NCBI GenBank assembly: GCA_900545925.1
Contig: URAZ01000037.1
Span: forward strand, 1-31,186
Direction of reading: 5' to 3'
Source: an uncultured Eubacteriales bacterium
GTDB lineage: Bacteria; Bacillota; Clostridia; Oscillospirales; Oscillospiraceae
DNA length: 31,186 nucleotides
The position numbers were made by a program, and so were the translations under genes. This document shows, piece by piece, positions 7,253 through 13,966 of the stretch. Position 1 is the first letter of the stretch, and the number at the start of each line of letters is the position of its first letter. The notes beneath the pieces are model-generated. The model was not told where the DNA came from and did not search any database. It saw only the letters and a program-made list of their open reading frames with translations.

Positions 7253-7549
7253 TCAGTCGGCAAAGAATGTGATTTTGCCGCTGGTGATGACGGTGATGAT
7301 ATCGGCGACCAGGCATACGACGGTAACGATGCGCGAGACAGTGGCAAGCACCGCGGGCAGCTCGACAAAGGACAGAATCGACAGCACATAGGCTGCCACC
7401 ATGATCCAGCCGATGACCTTGGCTTCCGTGGTTTTCCCGGCGGCGCGGTACAGTCCGCCCACCAGACCGTCAACAAAAATCACAAGCACGAGCAGCAGCC
7501 ATTTCGGCAGCTGGTCGATCCCATTGCGCAGCTTTTCCAGAGTTTCCAT
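7253..7549 (-). CDS. small integral membrane protein of unknown function
   Basis: A 98-aa protein with three predicted membrane segments: about residues 17-32 (WLLLVLVIFVDGLVGGLY), 42-60 (VIGWIMVAAYVLSILSF) and 67-90. It has a short N-terminal cytoplasmic helix and recognisable polar breaks. The start is ATG 7549, because AGGGAGAATC lies upstream; the long in-frame extension to 7717 runs back through the preceding intergenic hairpins. It lies between the HD-domain gene and the transporter gene in the same direction, so it may assist or modulate the transporter. I do not recognise the family. Confidence 0.65.
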   Translation of the reverse strand: METLEKLRNGIDQLPKWLLLVLVIFVDGLVGGLYRAAGKTTEAKVIGWIMVAAYVLSILSFVELPAVLATVSRIVTVVCLVADIITVITSGKITFFAD

Positions 7550-7579
7550 GATGTTTGATTCTCCCTGTTTGTATATTGG

Positions 7580-7632
7580 GGCGGAGTCTCCGCCATTTTT
7601 TAAGACGAACGGACCCCGGGAAAGGTTCCCGG
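7580..7632. repeat. two hairpins between the HD gene and the small membrane protein gene
   Basis: GGCGGA-N3-TCCGCC (7580-7594) and CCGGGAA-N3-TTCCCGG (7616-7632) lie in the 98-base gap. Neither is followed by a T-run on the coding (minus) strand, so they are not convincing terminators. They may be RNA-processing or stability elements. Confidence 0.4.
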
Positions 7633-7647
7633 AGTCGGAAAAATTTT

Positions 7648-8304
7648 TTATGCCATGCGCTGGCCGTTGATGACGAGCGCGAAATGCAGGCCCAGCTTCT
7701 CTGCCGCGCGGCGGCACAGGAGCATGCGGTCCATGAAAATTTCAAAATACTCGATCACCGCGCATACCTCCGTGTCGATGGCGAGCGTCAGACAGATCTC
7801 CTTTTCTGTCAGCGTGACCTCGTGCTTTTTGACGGAGTAATTCACGCGGTCGTGAATATCAAACGCCGCGCGGGCCTTTTCACGCACACGGTTCGCGCGC
7901 ACGTCCATTTTATCCGCCAGAATGAGCGCCGCTGCCACGGGGTTGACCGGGAAAGCTGTCTTTTCGTCGTGGTTGCCGATGGCGGTGATGATGGTGGCCG
8001 TCTCCTCGGGACTTGCGCCCATCTTGTCGAGGATACGGAAAGCCATAACCGCGCCGGACTGCGCGTGGTCGATGCGGTTGACGACGTTTCCGATGTCGTG
8101 CAGCCAGCCCGCGATCGCAGCCAGTTCGCAGGTGCGGTCGTCATAGCCCAGCGTCTTCAAAATGGCGCTGGCCTGCGCCGAGACAAGCCCCACATGGGCG
8201 AAGCTGTGCTCCGTAAAGCCCAGCGCGGACAGCGATTCGTCCGCCTTGCGGATATAGCTTGTGATCTCTTCGCTTTTCTTGACCTGTTCGAGCGTGATAG
8301 ACAT
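7648..8304 (-). CDS. HD-domain phosphohydrolase
   Basis: A 218-aa protein with the metal-binding HD fold: His37 (HSFAHVGLVS), the His69-Asp70 pair in WLHDIGN, a second histidine region at NHDEKTAFPVN and an Asp in ILADKMD. These residues mark a metal-dependent phosphohydrolase acting on nucleotides or signalling nucleotides; the substrate cannot be told from sequence. There is no signal peptide or membrane segment, so it is cytoplasmic. It follows the 198-aa gene by 19 bases, which include AAGGAGCGCC as ribosome site, so the two share a transcript. Confidence 0.85.
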   Translation of the reverse strand: MSITLEQVKKSEEITSYIRKADESLSALGFTEHSFAHVGLVSAQASAILKTLGYDDRTCELAAIAGWLHDIGNVVNRIDHAQSGAVMAFRILDKMGASPEETATIITAIGNHDEKTAFPVNPVAAALILADKMDVRANRVREKARAAFDIHDRVNYSVKKHEVTLTEKEICLTLAIDTEVCAVIEYFEIFMDRMLLCRRAAEKLGLHFALVINGQRMA

Positions 8305-8323
8305 AGGCGCTCCTTTTCTTTCT

Positions 8324-8920
8324 TTACAGATTTGCCAGCGTTGTGCCGGTCAGCCAGTGCAGCAGCTCCTCGGGCGTGGCGGGCTTCCCGACGGTCAGAA
8401 ATTCTGTCCGCCCGGGAACCATCTGCGTGTTATCGTCGCTTTCTGCCCAAGTGACGCGCTGTAAAACGCGCGTTTTGCAGGTTTTGAGATCGGTGATCTC
8501 CGGCGGCACCTGCCGGTGCTGAATGAGAATGCTTACACCATAATTATCCGAGGTCCAGCGGCCGAAATTCGTCGTCGGCTTGCGCCATTTCCAGCGGCAG
8601 CGGGCCCCGCCGTCCTCCATTTTGACCAGCTTCAGATAGCCGCCCTCCACATCCTGCACGCAGCGCATAAGCCAGACGACATGATAGCCCGCCTTTTGGA
8701 AAAACTCGCAGACATCGAAAAAATGCGCTTTCATCAGAAGCCCGTCCTGCAGCATGACGACGAACTGGTTAATCTGGATGTAGGCAATGCGCGTCTGCCC
8801 GTCTACGGTGACGGGGACGCTCCGGTTCTCCTCCGGCACCAGCGACTGCCAGCGCTCGCGCCAATGCTGCTGATCGTCGGCCTTTTCCTGCCGCTTTTGC
8901 TTCAAAAACCCAAATAGCAT
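8324..8920 (-). CDS. conserved-looking hypothetical protein, 198 aa
   Basis: A soluble protein that I do not recognise. It opens with a lysine/glutamine-rich helix (LFGFLKQKRQEKADDQQHWRE in part), then has a mixed alpha/beta body with a tryptophan-rich stretch (CRWKWRKPTTNFGRW) and no membrane segment. The opening hydrophobic residues are too short for a signal peptide. It is the first gene of the leftward cluster and has a near-consensus promoter and a CCGGAGGG ribosome site. The promoter lies back-to-back with that of the LuxR-type regulator, which is therefore a candidate controller. Confidence 0.7.
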   Translation of the reverse strand: MLFGFLKQKRQEKADDQQHWRERWQSLVPEENRSVPVTVDGQTRIAYIQINQFVVMLQDGLLMKAHFFDVCEFFQKAGYHVVWLMRCVQDVEGGYLKLVKMEDGGARCRWKWRKPTTNFGRWTSDNYGVSILIQHRQVPPEITDLKTCKTRVLQRVTWAESDDNTQMVPGRTEFLTVGKPATPEELLHWLTGTTLANL

Positions 8921-8976
8921 ACGCCTGTCCCTCCGGCTGTGTGCGCACCGTTCGTCTGTGACTGCATAACAAATAA

Positions 8977-9005
8977 ATTCTACCTGTCCGGGAAACCCTT
9001 GTCAA
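8977..9005 (-). promoter_or_regulatory. promoter of the leftward 198-aa/HD/membrane/transporter cluster
   Basis: On the minus strand, TTGACA (9005-9000) and TAGAAT (8982-8977) are 17 bases apart. The 198-aa gene starts about 57 bases downstream. Only 12 bases separate its -35 box from that of the divergent LuxR-type gene. Confidence 0.75.
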
Positions 9006-9017
9006 GAGAATCCTGCA

Positions 9018-9046
9018 TTGACGAAGCAGCCGGAAGCGATTAAAAT
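9018..9046 (+). promoter_or_regulatory. promoter of the LuxR-type regulator gene
   Basis: TTGACG (9018-9023) and TAAAAT (9041-9046) are 17 bases apart, with the ATG at 9084. The two divergent -35 boxes nearly touch, so one bound regulator could affect both directions. Confidence 0.7.
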
Positions 9047-9083
9047 AAAAAATCATGGTTCATCGCCTCAGGAGGGCTTTTTC

Positions 9084-11537
9084 ATGGACGCCTATCCGAA
9101 CTTGAATACTCTGTATCTATCTCCGCGCCTGCAGGCGCGGCTTGCGGACGCCGCCGGCTATCCCGTCACGACCATCGTGGCCCCCACGGGCTACGGCAAG
9201 ACGACCGCCGCACAGTATTTGCAGCGGCGCATCGCCGCCGAAGCACCGGACGCGCGTGTGTTCCGCCAGTTTCTCTCCGGCGGCGGCCGACAGGAATTCT
9301 GGGCCGGGCTCTGCCGCGCGCTGCACACCGCGCCGCAGCTGTCGGCGCAGCTGCTTGCACTCGGCTATCCGGACAGCCCGCACACACGGCAGCAGCTGCT
9401 GGAACTGGTGCAGGACGCACTGCCAGCGCAAAGCCCTGTCTGGTTCATTCTAGACGATGTACATCTGCTGCAGGGCGGCGAGGCAGCGGAACTTGTCTCG
9501 TTTCTGGCCGAACGGCTTCCGCTGCAGGTCCATCTGCTCCTGCTCTCGCGCAACCAGATCTTTTCCGAAGCACAGAAGCTGCGCCTCGGCAGCCGTCTGC
9601 TTGAACTTAGCGCGGCGGATCTGCGGCTGACGCAGGAGGAACTTGCGCAGTATGCCGGACTTTGCGGTCTGCCGCTTCCAGAGCGGGAGTCGCAGGCGCT
9701 TCTGTCCGTCAGCGAGGGCTGGATCGCCATGGTCTATCTGATCTTCCGCGCCTATGCCCAAACCGGCACATGGCGCTTTGACACGAAGGGCATGGACACG
9801 CTGATCGAGCAAGTCATGTTCGAGCCGCTTCCCGAGCGGCAGCGTCTGTTTTTGCTGGATAATTGTATGGCAGAGGATTTCAGCGCCGCGCAAGCAGCCT
9901 TTGTTTGGCAGGCACCGGATGCGGACGTGCTGCTGCACGATCTGACGCACAACAACGCATTCATCACCGAAAGCACCTCCGGCGTCTACCGATATCACCA
10001 TATGCTGCGGCAGCTTCTGCGCCGGAAATTCGCTCTTCTGCCGCAAAGCGCGCAGACGGACGCCTGTAGGCGGCTTGGCAGCTGGTACGAGCGCACGGGG
10101 GAATATCTGACAGCCGCTGAGTTTTTTCGGCAGGCGGGCGAGTGGGACGGACTGCTGCGCACGGCAGCGGCAGACTGCGGCAAGTCCATCGGCGGTGAGC
10201 ACCGGCAGATGCTGCTTTTCTGGTGCCGCGGCTGCCCGGAGGACGCGCTGCGGCGGCACCCGGACGCGGTGTGTGTGCTGATGCGCAAGCTGTTCTCCTT
10301 CCGTGAGATTCCAGAATTGATGCGCCTACGGGCAATTTTACTGGATGCCTTGCAGCCGGGCGGTGCGTTTCCCGAACGGGAACGGGAAAACTATCTCGGT
10401 GAATGCGACCTCGTGATGAGTTTCCTGCGCTATAACGACATTGCCGCCATGAGCGTGCTGCACCGCTCGGCCTGCAAACGCATGACGCGCACGACACGCT
10501 GCATCGACCTCGGCGGCACATGGACCTTTGGTTCCCCGTCCATTCTTATGATGTTCCACCGCGCGCCCGGGCAACTGGATGAGGAAAACGCGCAGATGCG
10601 CGCGTGTATGCCGTATTATTATCAGGTCACGGACGGCCACGGCAGCGGCGCGGAGCATTCCATGCAGTGCGAGACGGACCTGCTGCGCGGCAAACTGACC
10701 GAAGCCGAGATTGGCTGCCATCTATCGCGAGATGCTGCGCTTGCGCGCGGCCAGTACAGCATTCTGCTGACGGCGGAATTCACGGCCCTTCGGCTGGCAC
10801 AGTTCCGCGGCAATGCGCCGGACGCAGGACTTGAACGACTCCGGCAGACACTGAAGGGGAACCGGCAGTTCCTGCTGCTGCGCACGCTTGACCTGTGCGG
10901 TGCATGGCTGGACGCGCAGCGCGGGAAGGCAGACGCGGACGAATGGTTTATGTCCCCGGAGGCCGACGCATCGTTTCTGGTCCCCGTGCTGCCCATGCTG
11001 CGCACGGTGCAGAATGAGGTCTTGCTGACTGCCGGCGCGTATACGAAGCTGCTTGCGCGCAAAGAGGCCTGTGAAGCGCTGAACGAGAGTCTGCACACGA
11101 ATCTTGCATCCTTGTACCTGCATATCCAGCTGGCCTGCGCAGAAAACCGCCTTGGCCGTACGGATGCGGCTCGGCAGGAGTTGGAAACGGCGTGCACCCT
11201 CGCTGTGCCGGACGGATTATACCTGCCGTTTGCCGAGCATACAGCGGATCTCGGCGCCCTTCTGCCGGAGGTTTTTGCCGGAAATGCGGCAGCGCAGGCC
11301 GTTCTGCACTGCACAGCAAAGCCGGATGATCGCGGCCTCAGCCCACGCGAACTGGAAATTGCCCAGCTTGCCGCCGCACGGCGGACAAACGCGGAGATCG
11401 CCGCGCAGCTGCATCTGTCGGAGGCGACGGTCAAAAACCACCTCAAGCGCATTTTTGACAAGCTGGGGCTTGACGGCGGCGCGCGCGGCAAGCGAAACCT
11501 GCTGGCCGATATGCTTCCCGAAAAGATTAGCCCCTGA
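9084..11537 (+). CDS. MalT-like LuxR-family (LAL/STAND) transcriptional activator
   Basis: An 817-aa regulator of the large ATP-binding LuxR class. The N-terminal NTPase has a Walker A motif at 34-41 (PTGYGKTT) and Walker B near 120-127 (VWFILDDVH). It is followed by a winged-helix region and a long alpha-helical, TPR-like section (about 330-740). A LuxR helix-turn-helix sits at the C-terminus (about 752-800: LSPRELEIAQL, TNAEIAAQLHLSEATVKNHL, RIFDKLG). Such proteins switch on when ATP and a small inducer bind. No inducer can be named. The start is ATG 9084, with AGGAGGG eight bases upstream; the in-frame extension to 9018 begins inside the promoter. Likely targets are the lipoprotein and membrane peptide downstream and the divergent cluster. 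Confidence 0.9.
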   Translation: MDAYPNLNTLYLSPRLQARLADAAGYPVTTIVAPTGYGKTTAAQYLQRRIAAEAPDARVFRQFLSGGGRQEFWAGLCRALHTAPQLSAQLLALGYPDSPHTRQQLLELVQDALPAQSPVWFILDDVHLLQGGEAAELVSFLAERLPLQVHLLLLSRNQIFSEAQKLRLGSRLLELSAADLRLTQEELAQYAGLCGLPLPERESQALLSVSEGWIAMVYLIFRAYAQTGTWRFDTKGMDTLIEQVMFEPLPERQRLFLLDNCMAEDFSAAQAAFVWQAPDADVLLHDLTHNNAFITESTSGVYRYHHMLRQLLRRKFALLPQSAQTDACRRLGSWYERTGEYLTAAEFFRQAGEWDGLLRTAAADCGKSIGGEHRQMLLFWCRGCPEDALRRHPDAVCVLMRKLFSFREIPELMRLRAILLDALQPGGAFPERERENYLGECDLVMSFLRYNDIAAMSVLHRSACKRMTRTTRCIDLGGTWTFGSPSILMMFHRAPGQLDEENAQMRACMPYYYQVTDGHGSGAEHSMQCETDLLRGKLTEAEIGCHLSRDAALARGQYSILLTAEFTALRLAQFRGNAPDAGLERLRQTLKGNRQFLLLRTLDLCGAWLDAQRGKADADEWFMSPEADASFLVPVLPMLRTVQNEVLLTAGAYTKLLARKEACEALNESLHTNLASLYLHIQLACAENRLGRTDAARQELETACTLAVPDGLYLPFAEHTADLGALLPEVFAGNAAAQAVLHCTAKPDDRGLSPRELEIAQLAAARRTNAEIAAQLHLSEATVKNHLKRIFDKLGLDGGARGKRNLLADMLPEKISP

Positions 11538-11555
11538 GGGGCCTATGAAAGCGAG

Positions 11556-11611
11556 CCGCTCCACGGTAAACTGGTATCAGACCATGTATCGTGGAGCGGT
11601 TTTCTCTTTTT
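11556..11611 (+). terminator. terminator or attenuator between the LuxR gene and the lipoprotein gene
   Basis: A 10-bp perfect stem (CCGCTCCACG at 11556-11565 with 11590-11599) is followed by TTTTCTCTTTTT. It ends 26 bases before the lipoprotein ATG. I see no good promoter after it, so lipoprotein expression may depend on read-through. Confidence 0.75.
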
Positions 11612-11637
11612 CGGAAAATCAGATCGGGAGGACTATT

Positions 11638-13200
11638 ATGAAAAAAATCAGAGCCCTGCTTCTTGTGCTGCTGGCGGCCATGCTGTGCGCGCTGCTGGCC
11701 GGCTGCGGCGAGAAGGACGTGTCGGTGTCCGTCACGCTGGTCAACCGCAGCGGGCGCGACATTTCTTCTATCAGCATCACCCCCTCAACCAGCAGTGACT
11801 GGGATACGGAGTTCGTCGATGGAATGTTCCATGACGGCGAGAGCATCGAGTCCGGTTTGGGCACTTACAAGGAATCCGAGGTTCCCGATACCTATAATAT
11901 TCTTGTCTACAACGACGAGAATACCATTCTGTATGATACCAGCGTCGATGAACTGGATTTTGCACTTCAGGACGGTGATTATATCGTCTTCCTGCCGCCG
12001 GAGGGCGAGGTTCCCATCGAGATCACACACGACTATGACCCTTCGGCCTATGAACTGGACTATGAGCCGACTGGCTACACCGAAGAGGAATTGAGCGGCG
12101 GCGATCTGAGCGGCTACACCGGCTGCTGGAAGCTGGAAAACGAGCCGTTTTATTTTGTCATCAACGAGGAGTTTGAATGGATTGCCATCAATCTCTACGG
12201 CGAACAGGTCGGCCCCGGCTATGTGGTCAATGAGGGCGAGTGCATCACGCTTTACATGGAGGACGACTCTGCGCTTGTCTCTCTCTGGCAGACGGCCTAC
12301 GGGGACTTAAGCGATGCAAATGGCAATACCCTCACGCCTATGGACTACATCATGCTCCTGCCGACGCCAGAGGATGAACTGAACCAGACCGCCTCCTTCC
12401 CCGGCGGCTTTACGAACGTCACGATCAATTATCCCATCCAGATGGCGGCGCACGAGCATCCGAATGTTTCAAACGCCCTGAGTTTCAACGCGGTCATGGA
12501 GGACGGCACGGACGATTATTATTCCAACATCATGATTGCCTTCCAGCCCATTGAGGGTTTCGACCCCTACATGGAAAAGGGCGCAGCCGCCGCGAAGACC
12601 TATATGATGAAAATGCTCGAGGACTTCATGAAGAGCATGTACGGCAGCTATCTTATCAAGTCCTTCGGCTCGGATTTCAAGGACAACGGCGACTATTACA
12701 GCCTGACCGGCTATATGTGGCTGGACGGAGACATCTTCTCCGACGGCCCCTCTCAGCCCGTGCGCGGCTGCATGGAGGTCCGGTATTACGGGCCGACGGG
12801 GTATGCCCTTGTCGCAACGACCATCGCGCTCGAAGGCCGCATCCGCAACTACTTTGATATCTGCAACAACATGCTCACGACGTTGTCCTACACTGCCGGC
12901 TGGAGCACCGCCCCCAAGGCCCGGCCCGCCTATTCCGGTGACACCGGCGACTACGGCACGCCGTATTACTGGTACGACGAGGACGGAGATATCTGGTACT
13001 GGAACGGCTATGAGAACGAGTTCATCGGCTACGGCAGCGACGGCTACATCGATGAGGACAGCGGCGAATACATGGAGTCCAACGACGCGGGTTGGGACTA
13101 TGACGACGAGTATTACGACGATTATGATCCATGGTCCGATCCCGGCGACGGCTGGGGCGACTACTCGGACGACGAAGACGGCTGGGGCGATTACTTCTAA
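11638..13200 (+). CDS. large acidic lipoprotein of unknown function
   Basis: A 520-aa surface lipoprotein. The signal peptide ends in a lipobox, LLAGC, with the lipidated Cys23. Residues about 27-110 contain NRSG-DISSISITPS and a later W-D pattern, reminiscent of small beta-sandwich domains with an N-G-I-I-SPS-W motif. A mixed central part follows (about 140-400). The last 90 residues are low-complexity and rich in Asp, Tyr, Gly and Trp, with DGWGDY repeated near the end. That tail is strongly negative and could bind cations or sit in the wall; this is inference. The start is ATG 11638 because GGGAGG precedes it and the signal peptide begins there. It follows the LuxR-type gene and precedes a small membrane-protein gene. 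Confidence 0.82.
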   Translation: MKKIRALLLVLLAAMLCALLAGCGEKDVSVSVTLVNRSGRDISSISITPSTSSDWDTEFVDGMFHDGESIESGLGTYKESEVPDTYNILVYNDENTILYDTSVDELDFALQDGDYIVFLPPEGEVPIEITHDYDPSAYELDYEPTGYTEEELSGGDLSGYTGCWKLENEPFYFVINEEFEWIAINLYGEQVGPGYVVNEGECITLYMEDDSALVSLWQTAYGDLSDANGNTLTPMDYIMLLPTPEDELNQTASFPGGFTNVTINYPIQMAAHEHPNVSNALSFNAVMEDGTDDYYSNIMIAFQPIEGFDPYMEKGAAAAKTYMMKMLEDFMKSMYGSYLIKSFGSDFKDNGDYYSLTGYMWLDGDIFSDGPSQPVRGCMEVRYYGPTGYALVATTIALEGRIRNYFDICNNMLTTLSYTAGWSTAPKARPAYSGDTGDYGTPYYWYDEDGDIWYWNGYENEFIGYGSDGYIDEDSGEYMESNDAGWDYDDEYYDDYDPWSDPGDGWGDYSDDEDGWGDYF

Positions 13201-13230
13201 ACCACACCCGGAGAAAGGAGGGCTTTGCGT

Positions 13231-13416
13231 ATGCGCGCAGATCTGGCGCTGATCTTCTTCCTTCTATCCCTCGGAGGCGGGATTGTGCTGCTGGCACTGC
13301 GGAAAAAACGCGGCGGCGTGCCGCTGCTCACCGGTGGGATCGTCCTGCTCATCTGCGCGGCTGCGCTGGCGCTGTATCTGGCAGCGGCAGTGCTGCTGGT
13401 GCTGGCTGTGCGCTGA
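13231..13416 (+). CDS. 61-aa two-helix membrane protein
   Basis: A very hydrophobic protein with two membrane helices (about residues 3-22 and 33-60) joined by the basic loop ALRKKRGGVPLL, so the loop should face the cytoplasm. AAAGGAGGG lies eight bases before the ATG. A start six bases earlier (TTG 13225) is less likely. It begins 30 bases after the lipoprotein stop, in the same direction, so the two probably share a transcript. No family is recognised. Confidence 0.6.
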   Translation: MRADLALIFFLLSLGGGIVLLALRKKRGGVPLLTGGIVLLICAAALALYLAAAVLLVLAVR

Positions 13417-13546
13417 AAAAAGAAAAAATATCATAGGATTTCACAGATATTTAAAAACTGCCCCCTAAGATTTTTAATACCATCCTGATATTCTATACTT
13501 GCAAGAAGCAAACGTCTTTTTCATTTTTCTCCTTTCTCCATATTTT

Positions 13547-13586
13547 AAAAGAAACGCGCAGGCAAGCCGGTCACTTGTCTGCGCGT
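13547..13586 (-). terminator. terminator for a leftward transcript
   Basis: A 13-bp stem (13554-13566 with 13574-13586, one G-T pair) has a 7-base loop. Read leftward it is followed by TTTCTTTT. No annotated leftward gene ends here, so it suggests a short unrecognised transcript from 13.6-13.9 kb. Confidence 0.55.
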
Positions 13587-13680
13587 ATTCTTTAGCGTCG
13601 CTTGACAATCGACGCTATTCTCCCGGAAAACTGTTCACAGTTTCTTTACCGGTTCGTGAAATCCTGTTCAAATTCTTCCT

Positions 13681-13836
13681 CTATACTAAAAGCACAAAAG
13701 GGAAACAAACCGGACGGTTCTCTTTTGTACGGTTTGACCATCCGGCGATGCGCTGTCTGATGCCGCGGAAAAATCTGCGGATAAGCCGACAGACGTGCGC
13801 GTGACAATCGCCGTTCTCCTCCTCCAAATTCTTCAT
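13681..13836 (-). CDS. possible 51-aa basic peptide
   Basis: An ATG at 13836, with GGGGTGAAAATA in front, opens a 51-codon frame. It starts with an acidic patch (MKNLEEENGD), has a basic amphipathic middle (RLIRRFFRGIRQRIAGW) and ends in a hydrophobic tail. A leftward terminator lies about 95 bases beyond its stop and a strong hairpin lies just upstream. There is no recognised family and no clear promoter, so it may equally be part of a non-coding RNA. Confidence 0.25.
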   Translation of the reverse strand: MKNLEEENGDCHAHVCRLIRRFFRGIRQRIAGWSNRTKENRPVCFPFVLLV

Positions 13837-13855
13837 TATTTTCACCCCTGTTTTC

Positions 13856-13889
13856 CTTACGCGCAGTCCAAAGGCGGGCTGCGCGTAAG
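13856..13889. repeat. 11-bp stem hairpin downstream of polC
   Basis: CTTACGCGCAG (13856-13866) pairs perfectly with 13879-13889 around a 12-base loop. There is no T-run on either side. It lies between the polC terminator and the possible 51-aa ORF. Confidence 0.5.
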
Positions 13890-13895
13890 CCAATT

Positions 13896-13942
13896 AAAAG
13901 CACAAGCCCGGCGGGCCGCAGAAACGCGGCCCGCCGGGCTTT
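13896..13942 (-). terminator. polC terminator
   Basis: A 16-bp perfect, very GC-rich stem (13904-13919 with 13926-13941) has a 6-base loop. Read leftward it is followed shortly by CTTTTAATT. It lies 25 bases past the polC stop and closes the long core operon. Confidence 0.85.
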
Positions 13943-13966
13943 TCTTGTGATTCCGGGATAGCGCAC

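Larger units (their letters stand above)
13417..13966. other. 550-base region without a confident gene
   Basis: Between the 61-aa membrane protein and the end of polC, I see several hairpins and one possible small leftward ORF (entered separately). There is also an inverted repeat AGCGTCG-N9-CGACGCT (13594-13616) with TTGACA in its loop. The first 150 bases are AT-rich. No tRNA, riboswitch or known small-RNA motif was recognised. Confidence 0.6.

Noticed and set aside
5848..7272. A 474-codon charged frame on the plus strand opposite the ArsB/NhaD permease
   Set aside because: It is the antisense of a hydrophobic membrane protein, which explains its Asp/Arg/His-rich content. It has no ribosome site.
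7580..7594. Hairpin GGCGGA-N3-TCCGCC as a further member of the intergenic repeat family
   Set aside because: The stem is shorter, the loop is 3 bases and the TGTAGGGG flank and tail are missing. Resemblance is only in GC content.
13594..13616. Inverted repeat with TTGACA in its loop as a promoter/operator
   Set aside because: No acceptable -10 box lies 16-18 bases downstream.
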